Positions 7,937-16,383 of a stretch of 64,000 bases of DNA are shown one piece after another. Positions within the stretch are counted from its first letter, which is position 1; every line of letters starts with the position of its first letter. A program made the translations under genes and the position numbers. The notes beneath the pieces are model-generated. The model did no database searches and was not told where the DNA came from. It saw only the letters and a program-made list of their open reading frames with translations. This DNA comes from Burkholderia sp. (lineage in GTDB: Bacteria > Pseudomonadota > Gammaproteobacteria > Burkholderiales > Burkholderiaceae). The stretch is from assembly GCA_040954445.1 (NCBI GenBank), contig CP144361.1, forward strand, positions 310,001-374,000. Reading direction: 5' to 3'.

Positions 7937-10216
7937 CTATAGCGCGGCCACCACCTTGACGCGACCGCCGCCCTCCGCCGCAGCCACCACCTGCCCGCCA
8001 ACCCGGCGGAAGATGAGCGAGACCGTTTCCTCGCCTACCCGCAGGCCGTCGAGTTCCAGCCAGTCGATACCGTCCGGTAGCGCGGGCCGCTCAATCCGTA
8101 CCTCGCCACGCACGGCATCGATGCTCACGCCTAGGCAGGCCTGCAGCATCATGAAGGGCGAGCCAGCAGCCCAGGCCTGCGGCAGGCAGGCTACTGGATA
8201 AGCGGTGGGCGGTTCGCCGCGCCGTCGCGGAAAGCCGCAGAACAGCTCGGGCAGGCGCATGTCGAAGCTGACCGCAGCTTCCAACAGCGCGCGCAGCAAG
8301 TCAGTAGCGGCCGTCTTGTTGCCGTAGCGCGCGAAGCCGCGCGCCGCCAGCGCGTTGTCGTGCGGCCATACCGAGCCATTGTGGTAAGCCATTGGGTTGA
8401 AGCGCGGCTGGCCGGCCGCCAGCGTGCGTACGCCCCAGCCAGTGCGGAACAGCGAGGAATCAAGTGTGCGCGCCACTGCCTCACCGCGGCTCGCCTCGGG
8501 CAGCCCGAAGGCCAATAGGTGTCCGGCGTTCGACGCCAGCACGCGACACAGCTCACCGCGCCCGTCGAGCGCGATGCCGTAGAAACTGGCCTCGGGCATC
8601 CAGTAATAAGTCTCCACCGCCTCGCGCAGCTTTTTCGCGCGCGCCGAGTAGTCGCCCGCACGCGCGGCGTCGCCTCGATGAGTCGAGAAGCTCGCCATCG
8701 CGTCGAAAGCGGCGCAGGCGTATGCCTGCACCTCGACCAACGCGATCGGCCCCTCCGGGAAGCGACCGTCGGCATGGAACACCGAATCGTGGCTGTCTTT
8801 CCAACCTTGGTTGGCCAGGCCCCTTTCCGAGGTCTTATGATAGTCGAGCAAGCCATAGGGATTGCGGTCGCAAGCGCGCGCGACCCAACCGGTGGCTTTC
8901 TCGAGTGCCGGCCAGAGTTCGTCGATCAGGGCAGTGTCGCCGGTCTGCTCGAGATAGGTGCCGCTCAACACCACGAACAGTGGTGTGGTGTCGACGCCGC
9001 CGTAATAGAGCGCGAATGGCACCTCGCCAGTAGCGGCCATTTCGCTGCGACGGAACTCGTGCATGATTTTGCCCGGTTCTGCGTCGCGGAAGGCGCAGGT
9101 TTCCTGCGCCTGGTGCGCCGCCAGGAAGCGCAGCACGCCGCGCGCCAGCGAGGGCTGCAGCCACAGCATCTGCAGCGAGGTGATTACCGCATCGCGACCG
9201 AAGGGCGTGGAGAACCAAGGAATACCCGCATAGGGATAGGGGCCGGTCTCGAGCTGGGTGGTCAGCAGGCCCAGGTCGGCCAGCGAGCGATCGAGCCAGG
9301 CGTTGAAGAGCGGATTGCCGGTGCGCACGCGCGCGATGCTGCGACGCTGCTCCCGCATTTTACGGTGCACCTGTACCAGCGCGCGCCGCAAGCCCGGGCG
9401 GCCCGCCCGCGCCGGCGGCTGGGCCAACGCAGCCGGGTCGCCGTGACGTTCGACACGTGCCTCGACGGTCAAGTAGATCGATACACAGGCCTGTGCGGCG
9501 ATGGTCAGTGCGTAGTCTGCGCGATCGATAGACAGGCGTACCGGTTCCGGCGAGAAGCCGATCCGTACCGTGCGTGCTACGGCGTCCAGGCCGTCGTAGC
9601 GCAGCCGCACGTGACCGGCTTCGACTTCGGGTGCCGCCACCGCGCCGCGTCGCTTGCGCGGCGTGCCGCGCACCTCGAACATGTCGAGGAAGTCGGCCGC
9701 GAACGAGATCGAGAGCGGCACCTCGGCAGCGGCGGTGCCGTAGTTGGTCAGCATCAGCGTCTCGTACAGCACGTTGTTGTCCAGCATACGGGTGCGGTCG
9801 ATGTGGATCACCCCCTCGCGCATCTCGTGGCCGCCCAGCGGCGGCGGTCGGTTGGTCAGGTGTGCGGTGAAGGAGGCGTTGTCGGCGCGGGTCGCGCCTG
9901 ACAGCAGTGACGGCGCGCGCCCGCCGAAGGTCAGGCACCAGACGGACAGCACGCGCATGTCATCGACGAACAGGCCGTCGTCATGGCTGAGGATGTCGCC
10001 CAGCGTGTCGCTGACCACGAATGCGTCGCCGGCTTTTAGCACGTGCTGACTGCCGATCACCGGTTTCTGTGAGACGGGTTCGGGGACAATGCAGGGTGGC
10101 ACGCCGGTCGCGGCAGCCTGCGGAGCCTGAGAAGCGGAAGAAACAGGGGAAGCGGGGGAAGCGGCTGCGACCACTTCAGTCGTCGAGGTAACGTGATAAG
10201 CTTGCGTTCCGGCCAT
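7937..10216 (-). CDS. Amylo-alpha-1,6-glucosidase (glycogen-debranching-type glycoside hydrolase)
   Basis: A 759-residue cytosolic hydrolase predicted to cut alpha-1,6 branches of glycogen or related glucans. After a low-complexity Ala/Ser/Pro leader (residues 1-45) comes the N-terminal beta-sandwich seen in bacterial debranching-type enzymes (HVLKAGDAFVVSDTLGDI, DDGLFVDDMRVLS, EMREGVIHIDRTRMLDNN). The C-terminal (alpha/alpha)6 barrel follows (GIPWFSTPFGRDAVITSLQM, ERGLANQGWKDSHDSVFHAD, NPMAYHNGSVWPHDNALAA), with acidic residues in the usual places. The ATG has a good ribosome binding site (AGGAGT, six bases upstream). The gene is alone; no glgA, glgB or trehalose genes adjoin it here. It is intact despite lying between IS remnants. 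Confidence 0.9.
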   Translation of the reverse strand: MAGTQAYHVTSTTEVVAAASPASPVSSASQAPQAAATGVPPCIVPEPVSQKPVIGSQHVLKAGDAFVVSDTLGDILSHDDGLFVDDMRVLSVWCLTFGGRAPSLLSGATRADNASFTAHLTNRPPPLGGHEMREGVIHIDRTRMLDNNVLYETLMLTNYGTAAAEVPLSISFAADFLDMFEVRGTPRKRRGAVAAPEVEAGHVRLRYDGLDAVARTVRIGFSPEPVRLSIDRADYALTIAAQACVSIYLTVEARVERHGDPAALAQPPARAGRPGLRRALVQVHRKMREQRRSIARVRTGNPLFNAWLDRSLADLGLLTTQLETGPYPYAGIPWFSTPFGRDAVITSLQMLWLQPSLARGVLRFLAAHQAQETCAFRDAEPGKIMHEFRRSEMAATGEVPFALYYGGVDTTPLFVVLSGTYLEQTGDTALIDELWPALEKATGWVARACDRNPYGLLDYHKTSERGLANQGWKDSHDSVFHADGRFPEGPIALVEVQAYACAAFDAMASFSTHRGDAARAGDYSARAKKLREAVETYYWMPEASFYGIALDGRGELCRVLASNAGHLLAFGLPEASRGEAVARTLDSSLFRTGWGVRTLAAGQPRFNPMAYHNGSVWPHDNALAARGFARYGNKTAATDLLRALLEAAVSFDMRLPELFCGFPRRRGEPPTAYPVACLPQAWAAGSPFMMLQACLGVSIDAVRGEVRIERPALPDGIDWLELDGLRVGEETVSLIFRRVGGQVVAAAEGGGRVKVVAAL

Positions 10217-10383
10217 TGCGACTCCTGACTACGAGATCCACGGGGATCAGGGGAAAACGGGTGCGGGCGGAAAATCGGTCTGCTGCTCGCACCCCGTTTT
10301 GCCACAGCATAGGCCAGAACGCCCCGGCTTCGCAGTGTCGCTTGCCGGCGTCTGAGTGATCGGTCTTCATCGCAAGCCAGCCT
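10217..10383. promoter_or_regulatory. Upstream region of the debranching-enzyme gene
   Basis: About 165 bases that must hold the leftward promoter of the preceding gene. The ribosome binding site AGGAGT is clear; I could not settle on a -10/-35 pair. Confidence 0.35.
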
Positions 10384-10645
10384 TGTAGCGAATCCGGTTG
10401 TTTAGACACGCTTTGCGATCAGACCGCGAGCGGCGTTGTTGCATAAATCGAGCGCGAGGACACAATGGCATCGACGGGCATAATTTCAGGCGATACGAAC
10501 GGATTGCGGACGAGCGAAGGTTGCAATCCGTTCCCGTTCCATTTCGTCCTCACGCTCGATTTATGCAACAACGCCCCGCGAGCGTCAAAGACGCTGGCCT
10601 GACGGGCTTCAAGAAGTGATTTGAAACCCAGTTTTTTGAGACGCT
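10384..10645 (+). repeat. Unclassified element end (repeat R3), split by a mini-element
   Basis: The sequence TGTAGCGAATCCGGTTGTTT, then AGACACGC and GCGAGCGTCAAAGACGCTGG, also occurs in whole or part at 12502-12549, 17367-17388, 42190-42262, 52007-52030 and 57269-57345. It is likely the end of another IS (the shape would fit an IS3-type end), but no transposase is attached. A mini-element at 10432-10575 interrupts it with an 8-base duplication. Confidence 0.6.
10432..10575. mobile_element. Mini-element M1 (double right end, 144 bp) with 8-bp target duplication
   Basis: Both ends are right ends of the IS903-like element in inverted orientation. The left arm runs through GAGGACACAATGGCATCGAC to the ATACGAACGGATTGCGGAC part; the right arm is shorter. 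CCGCGAGC occurs at 10424-10431 and again at 10576-10583. Removing the element restores a continuous R3 sequence, as seen at 57269-57345, so this is a real transposition event. Confidence 0.8.
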
Positions 10646-10689
10646 ATTTGTCCCCAATTGGGCGGTTTCAAGCCAGGACCTGAACCAGG

Positions 10690-10950
10690 ATTTAGGGTCT
10701 GAAAGTTTAGTCTGTCGCGCGGTCAAGTGTTGAAGTTGGCAATTGCATCGAGGTCATCTTAAGAGTAGATGGACAGATCCATGCCCTTGGGCAAGTATTA
10801 GCGCAACCAGGGGCGTTGGCGTTCTCGAACGTGTTCCGCCGGGTTCCAAGGACTGTGCTGCTCGCAGAAGTAGACGCGCGAACGTTGGCCGCAACCGTCA
10901 GCTCGGCATGTCGTGCTATTAATCCGCCAACGTCTGGCAAAACGGCTCGA
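10690..10950 (-). pseudogene. IS30-family transposase C-terminal fragment
   Basis: Reading leftward with frame jumps gives SPWN, ERQRPWLR, YLPKGMDLSIYS and DDLDAIANFNT-PRDRL. This is the familiar end of IS30-family DDE transposases (SPW...NT-RPR). At least two stops or frame changes are present and the N-terminal two thirds are absent. Confidence 0.65.
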
Positions 10951-10971
10951 CGAGGGGTTGTAGTTTGGTGT

Positions 10972-11346
10972 GGCGTTGTTGCATAAATCTAGCGAGACCC
11001 GGTGACATTTACGCGCAATGGTCGGGGCGAGCCTCCTGTTATCAAATCAGGTTCCTGCATAAATTCTGGACTTTTGACAAGAAGGTGCATAGGGACATAC
11101 GTAATACATGTGAGCCGAAGGTAAGCGACCCTCTCAAGAATTGGATAGCCTATAACGCGGGTCTGATCAACCGGGGGAACGTGACAATGTGGATCGATGA
11201 AGCCATCTTTGCCAGGATGCCTGCGACCGCACCCCACACTCCGCGCGTGGGGTGCCCTTGTCTGTACGGGGCAATACGCCCTTTCTGGTTTTAGGCATTG
11301 CTTCGCGTGAAGGACTGTCTATCGACTGGCGTTGCGCGCCCTGCAA
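10972..11346 (+). mobile_element. IS903-like copy F, old diverged left-end fragment
   Basis: The left end and the first third of the transposase are recognisable (GNVTMWIDEAIFARM) but diverged from the intact copies, including a changed start region (GTGCATAGGGAC). It breaks off at the codons for LRALQ and is followed by repeated IS tips. Confidence 0.75.
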
Positions 11347-11386
11347 GGGCGTTGTTGGGCGTTGTTGGGCGTTGTTGGGCGTTGTT
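11347..11386 (+). repeat. Four tandem copies of the IS terminal decamer
   Basis: GGGCGTTGTT is repeated four times head to tail, the last being the actual terminal repeat of copy G. Two-unit versions of the same pattern occur at 29206-29225 and 53434-53453. Confidence 0.9.
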
Positions 11387-12501
11387 GCATAAATCGAGCG
11401 CGAGGACGCAATGGCATCGACGGGCATAATTTCAGGCGATGCGAACGGGTTGCGGACGAGCGAGGTCCGCCATGCAGTTGATGAGGCCGACGCGAACGGC
11501 GACCTCGGTCGCCTGCGAGTCGATGTGACGCGCCGAGAAACGGTTGCCGGTGAGGGTCTTGAACCGATACATCACATTCTCGGCCAGCGATCGCCGGTGG
11601 TAGCCACTGTATTGCTTCCATCGTCGACGACCGTCACGGGCAATTGCATCAACCGCGCCATTACGCCACGCCGCACCGGGCATATCCGCTGGCCAATGAG
11701 CGGCACCCTCGCGTAGCGGAATCGCAGGAATAGCACTGCGTGCAGCAATGGCCGCATGGCATGGCTTGGTGTCGTAGGCACCGTCACCGCCGGTGGTATC
11801 GATTTGTTCTTCGCGTGGAATCTGGTCGAGCAACTTGGCCAGAGCGGCACCGTCAGCCACATTTTGATGCGTCATTAGGGCGGGGCATGCACTTGACCCG
11901 TATTCGCGTTGAGCGTGAGATGGACTTTACGCCACGTGCGCCGCTTCGAGTAGCCGTGCTGGCGCACCTTCCATTCACCTTCGCTATAAACCTTCAGACC
12001 AGTGCTGCCGAGCACCCGATAGATCGGTTCATTGTTGTCAAGGCTAGTCAGTTCGACATCAAGCGTTTTTGCCCGGAGACAGAGCGTGGTGTAATTCGGC
12101 ACCGGCAAGCTCGGGAAGGCCAGATCGCGCAGACTTTGGGTGAAACCTTGCAGGGCGCGCACCGTCAGTCGATAGACGGTCTTCACGTCAAGTAATACCT
12201 GAATCAGCGTATCGCCGTATAGACACGGGCGACCACGTGCGGGTATGGCATCGGGTATTCTGGCAAGGACGGCTTCATCTATCCATATTGTTATGTTCCC
12301 CCAGTTGATCAGGCCTGCATTATAGGCCGCCCAATTCCTGACACGGTAGCGTTTCTTCGGCTTACCTGTCTTGTGTATGTCCTTGCGCATTTTCTTGGCA
12401 AAAAATAGGCAGTTACTCTGGAATCTGATTTGATAGGGGCTGGCCCCGTGACCGTTGCGCGTAAACGTCAACAGATCTCGCTCGATTTATGCAACAACGC
12501 C
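11378..12501 (-). mobile_element. IS903-like copy G, full length (1,124 bp), transposase frameshifted
   Basis: Both terminal repeats are present. The leftward transposase (start ATG at 12388-12390) is broken near 11875: the codons after LNANTGQVHA run into VHAPP-stop, and the remainder continues in another frame (MTHQNVADGAALAKLLDQ). The catalytic residues are split between the two frames, so the copy is dead by itself. Confidence 0.9.
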
Positions 12502-12549
12502 CTCACGGCCTCATCCAAAAGCGTGTTTGAACTAACCGGATTCGCTACA
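12502..12549 (-). repeat. R3 element tip
   Basis: On the minus strand this reads TGTAGCGAATCCGGTTAG, then CAAACACGC, close to the R3 copy at 10384. It lies between copy G and the 3' end of tsaD. Confidence 0.6.
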
Positions 12550-12636
12550 ATAACGCGCTTGGTGCGCATGCTCCGCCAGCGCGGAAAAATCCCGCCGCCG
12601 GCGCAAGCGGAATCGGTGCTGCTGCGTGGGGCAAGC

Positions 12637-13683
12637 CTAGGCGCAAGCCGCCAGCAAACTCAGGTCCCAGCGTGGCTTGACGGTAAAAGCGTAGTCGCGC
12701 TTGGCCTGCTCTGGCCAGCGCGTGAGGCGCAGCGCACCGGCCAGCGCGATCATTGCACCGTTGTCGGTGCACAGCGCGAGATCAGGGTAATGCACCTCAA
12801 AACTGCATTTCTTCGTGGCCGCCGACAGCGCCGCGCGCAGTTGCCGGTTCGCGCTCACGCCGCCGGCCACCACCAGATGCTTGAGCCGGGTCTGTTTTAA
12901 CGCAGCCAGCGATTTCGCGACCAGAACGTCCACCGCCGCGTCGGCGAAGCCACGCGCCAGGTTGGCCTTGGCCGACTCGAGCGCCTCACCCGTCGCGCCG
13001 CTGGCCTCGATCTTCTTCATCTGCATGAGTACCGCGGTCTTGAGGCCGCTGAAGCTGAAATCGAGATCGCTAGAATGTAGCATCGGTCTCGGCAGCACAA
13101 CCGCGCCCGGCGTGCCGCGCTCGGCCAGCTGCGAAACTTCAGGACCGCCCGGGTAACCGAGACCGATCAGCTTGGCGGTCTTGTCGAAGGCTTCTCCGGC
13201 GGCATCGTCGAGCGTCTCGCCGAGTGTCTCGTAGACACCGACATCAGTCACCTGCATCAGCTGCGTATGGCCACCCGACACCAGCAGTGCCACGAACGGA
13301 AACGGCGGCGGTGCCTCGACCAGAAGCGGCGAGAGCAGGTGGCCCTCGAGGTGATGAATGCCGACGGCGGGCTTGTCCCAGGCCATCGCCAGCGCGTTCG
13401 CGATGCTCGCGCCGACCAGCAACGCGCCCGCGAGACCGGGCCCTTGCGTGAAGGCGATTGCGTCGATCTGCGCGTGCGTCACGCCGCCCTCGGCCAACAC
13501 CTGTTCAAGCAGCGGCAGTGCACGGCGGATGTGGTCGCGTGAGGCGAGCTCGGGGACCACGCCGCCGTATGCGCGATGCATCACGATCTGCGAGTGGAGC
13601 GCATGGGCGACGAGGCCACGCCGCATGTCGTAGAGTGCGAGGCCGGTTTCGTCGCACGAGCTTTCGATGCCGAGGACAAGCAT
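12637..13683 (-). CDS. tsaD: tRNA N6-adenosine threonylcarbamoyltransferase TsaD
   Basis: TsaD transfers the threonylcarbamoyl group from TC-AMP to A37 of tRNAs that read ANN codons, working with TsaB and TsaE in the cytosol. The 348-residue length is standard. The metal-binding HxxxH is visible ([14 protein letters not shown]111 and H115). Other ASKHA-fold motifs are [14 protein letters not shown] at the start, [12 protein letters not shown] and [12 protein letters not shown]. The ATG at 13681-13683 gives the normal N-terminus [12 protein letters not shown]. In Burkholderia rpsU usually lies nearby; it is not present here. The gene appears intact. Confidence 0.95.
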   Translation of the reverse strand: MLVLGIESSCDETGLALYDMRRGLVAHALHSQIVMHRAYGGVVPELASRDHIRRALPLLEQVLAEGGVTHAQIDAIAFTQGPGLAGALLVGASIANALAMAWDKPAVGIHHLEGHLLSPLLVEAPPPFPFVALLVSGGHTQLMQVTDVGVYETLGETLDDAAGEAFDKTAKLIGLGYPGGPEVSQLAERGTPGAVVLPRPMLHSSDLDFSFSGLKTAVLMQMKKIEASGATGEALESAKANLARGFADAAVDVLVAKSLAALKQTRLKHLVVAGGVSANRQLRAALSAATKKCSFEVHYPDLALCTDNGAMIALAGALRLTRWPEQAKRDYAFTVKPRWDLSLLAACA

Positions 13684-14250
13684 GCTTTGTGGGGTGGCTG
13701 GGCAGCCGGATCTGCATTAACAATCGGACGGTATGACAGCGAGGGGCAGGTCGGCATTGGGCATGCCTGAGCGCCGGTTAAAAATCCCCACACCCAATAA
13801 GGCTTCCAACCCCCAAAGGACGGGGAATCCTCCCGAGGAGAGTGAAAGCGTCCGACGATGTTCCGAGTCCGGTACACGCAGCCGAGCGCGAACATGGCAT
13901 CCGACGTTCCCATATGAAAGCCGTTCATCTCCTCTCCTCCTGCTGGTCGCGCGAACGGGCAACGGATGTCCCCATCACACGTGTGGTGGGGTCGATTCTT
14001 GTAGCGGGGAAAAGGTATACGCGGCGCTAAGCGGATGGCTGTCACCCGAGCGGGTGACAGCACGCCAAAGGCGAGGCCGAAGGCCGCGCCCGCATTAAGT
14101 GCGTCTTCAATTCTACCATGATCAGAATTGTGCTGCCTGGACTAGCTTCGGGTGGAGCCAAGCGCGGTGCGGAAAGGCGAACGACGGGATGGCGGCGGAC
14201 TCGGGTGCGTGATGTGCCCGCACGGGGGAGACCGGCCAAGCCGCTGGAAT
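13684..14250. other. 567-bp gap upstream of tsaD with two palindromes and no assigned gene
   Basis: A hairpin at 14038-14061 (GCTGTCACCC, loop GAGC, GGGTGACAGC) has no T-run. A near-palindrome at 13970-13991 reads CCCCATCACA then CGTGTGGTGGGG. A leftward open frame begins at 13928 (MNGFHMGTSDAMFALG, later PSFGGWKPYWVWGF) and runs into tsaD antisense. It has protein-like composition before the overlap, but I cannot name it; a phage-derived small protein is one possibility. Confidence 0.35.
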
Positions 14251-14319
14251 GTCGTTGTTGCATAAATCTGGAGAGAGCTCGTGACGTTTACGCCCAACGG
14301 GCGGGCCCGCTCCCTGTTA

Positions 14320-14341
14320 TTGATCGAGAATTTCGGATCAA
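14320..14341. repeat. 22-bp TA-flanked palindrome in copy H
   Basis: TTGATCGAGAA followed by TTTCGGATCAA, with TA at 14318-14319 and 14342-14343. Intact copies of the host IS have a single TA here (CCTATCAAGTCAG), so this is an insertion with TA duplication. Confidence 0.85.
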
Positions 14342-14367
14342 TATCAAGTCAGATGTCGGCGTAAACC

Positions 14368-14529
14368 AGCGTTGTTTCATAAATCGCGTGTGAGGACGCA
14401 ATGGAACGGATTGCGGACCTCGCTCATCCGCAATTCGTTCATATCGCCTGAAATTATTGATCCGAAATTCGTGATCAATATGCCCCTCGATGCCATTGCG
14501 TCCTCGCGCTTGATTTATGCAACAACGCC
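14368..14529. mobile_element. Mini-element M2 (double right end, 162 bp) with perfect 9-bp target duplication
   Basis: GCGTAAACC occurs at 14359-14367 and 14530-14538. The ends are AGCGTTGTTTCATAAATC and its inverted partner ending ACAACGCC. Both arms come from the IS right end, joined at an inverted GGATTGCGGACC / GTCCGCAATCC core. The right arm holds another 22-bp TA palindrome (14457-14478). Confidence 0.88.
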
Positions 14530-14812
14530 GCGTAAACCCTAGATTTTTGCCCAGAAGATGCGCAGGGAGACACGTAAGACATGTGAGCTGAAGGTATGCG
14601 TCCCTGTCAGGAACTGGACGGCCTATAACGCGGACCTGATCAATCAGGGGGAAGGGACGATATGGATAGATGAAACCGTCCCTTCCAGGATGACCGATGC
14701 GGCGTGGGAGGGGGGCATACCCACGCGTGGGTCGCCAGCGTCTGTAGGAGGAATACGGTGATTCAGGCATTACTTGGCGTGAATGACCGTCTATCGACTG
14801 ACGTCTCGCGCT

Positions 14813-15930
14813 GGCGTTGTTGCATAAATCGAGTGTGAGGACACAATAGCATCCACGGGCATAGGCGATACGAACGGATTGCGGACGAGCGAGGTGCGCC
14901 ATACGGTTCATGACGCCGACGCGAACGGAGACCTCAGGCGCCTGCGAGTCGATGTGATGCGCCCAGAGACAGTTGCCGGTGAGGGTCTTGAACCGATACA
15001 TCGCATTCTCGGCAAGCGATCGCCGGTGGTAGCCACTGTCTTGCTTCCATTCTTGACGACCGTCACGGGCAATTGCATCAACCGCGCCATCACGCCACGC
15101 CGCACTGGGCATATCCGCTTGCCAATGAACGGCACCCTCGCGTGGAGGAATCGAAGGAATAGCACTGCGTGCAGCAATGGCCGCATGACATGGCTTGGTG
15201 TCGTAGGCACCGTCAGCGCCGATGACATCGGTCTGTTCGTCGCGCGGAATCTAGTCGAACAACTTGGCCAGAGCGTCACCGTCAGCCACATTCTGATGCG
15301 TCATTAGCGCGGCATGCACTTGACCCGTATTCGCGTTGAGCGCGCGATGGACTTTACGCCACGTGCGCCGCTTCGAGTAGCCGTGCTGGCGTACCTTCCA
15401 TTCACCTTCTCCATAGACCTTCAGACCGGTGCTGTCGATAACCAGATGGATCGGTTCATTGCCACGAAGGATCGGCAGTTCGACATTAAGCGTTTTTGCC
15501 CGGCGACAGAGCGTGGTGTAATTCGGCACCGGCAAGCTCGGGAAGGCCAGATCGCGGAGACTTTAGGTGAAACCTTGCAGGGCGCACAATGTCCGTCGAT
15601 AGACGGACTTCACGCCAAGTAATGCCTGAATCAGGCGTATCGCCGTATAGACACGGGCGACCACGTGTGGGTATGGCATCGGGTATTCTGGCAAGGACGA
15701 CTTCATCTATCCATATTGTTACGTTCCCCCGGTTGATCAGGCCTTCCTTATAGGCCGCCCAATTCCTGACACGGTAGCGTGCCTTCGGCTCACCTTTCTT
15801 GTGTATGTCCTTGCGCATTTTCTTGGCAAGAATTAGGCAGTTACTCTGGAATCTGACTTGATAGGAAGCTGGCCACGAGACCGTTGCGCGTAAACGTCAA
15901 CGGATCTCGCTCGATTTATGCAACAACGCC
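14813..15930 (-). mobile_element. IS903-like copy I, nearly full length (1,118 bp), transposase broken
   Basis: Both ends are present. The leftward transposase has a stop after ALAKLFD (CTA on the plus strand near 15253) and frameshifts on both sides, so it is split into an N-terminal, a middle (VPNYTTLCRRAKTLNVELP) and a C-terminal piece. Confidence 0.88.
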
Positions 15931-16140
15931 GTTTGCGTCGCGCTCCACTGATCGGTCGCTTTCTTTCCACAGGTCGGACAGAACCAGCTCTTGCAGCTGA
16001 AACAGACCTTCTTGCGATGTTCGCGCACGCGGCGTTGATACAGCAGTGGGTTGCGTAGCCCTCACTTCCAGCCCGCAGGCCAACATGCGGATGACGTTGT
16101 CGACGTCCACTGGACGGGGATCTCTTCACCGTTTTCCTGC
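15931..16140 (-). pseudogene. IS91-type transposase zinc-binding fragment
   Basis: On the minus strand one frame reads LYQRRVREHRKKVCFSCKSW, then FCPTCGKKATDQWSATQT. The C-x2-C and C-x2-C pattern with HRKKVCF and GKKATDQW resembles the N-terminal zinc-binding part of IS91-family (HUH) transposases. The frame is cut by copy I on one side and decays on the other. Confidence 0.55.
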
Positions 16141-16170
16141 ACATATCGCTACGCTGGAAGAGCTACTTGA

Positions 16171-16374
16171 TTAGGCTGACGGTTCGAATGACGAGTATTT
16201 CGCATGGACGCGTATGTATCCGACTTTACCATCTCGTTTTGCTCGCACATACGACTGCCTTTCTTCGAGCGTGAGTCTCTCAAACTCGCGCTTTTGGTCC
16301 CCGTGTAGCGGCCTACCTTGAGCGAGAAACGGGAGTGGCCGCCGGAAACGATTGAGACACTGGCCGCATCCCGA
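16171..16374 (-). pseudogene. Unidentified C-terminal gene fragment (67 codons)
   Basis: A leftward frame without a start codon reads SGCGQCLNRFRRPLPFLAQG, later REFERLTLEERQSYVRAKRD and GYIRVHAKYSSFEPSA before TAA. The charged, helical composition looks like real protein and there is a single CxxC. I do not recognise it. It lies just downstream of htpX and may be the end of a gene whose beginning was lost. Confidence 0.3.
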
Positions 16375-16383
16375 TCACGAAAA

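Larger units (their letters stand above)
14251..14812 (+). mobile_element. IS903-like copy H, decayed left half with two nested insertions
   Basis: The left end (GTCGTTGTTGCATAAATC) and N-terminal transposase codons (MRRETRKTCELKVCVPVRNW) are present, with a TGT-to-stop type break after RGSPAS. A 22-bp TA palindrome sits at 14320-14341 and mini-element M2 at 14368-14529. Both are inside this copy, giving a clear order of events: H first, then the insertions. Confidence 0.8.

Noticed and set aside
8519..9901. 460-codon open frame opposite the debranching-enzyme gene
   Set aside because: Antisense shadow; the minus-strand protein has clear glycoside-hydrolase motifs over the whole length.
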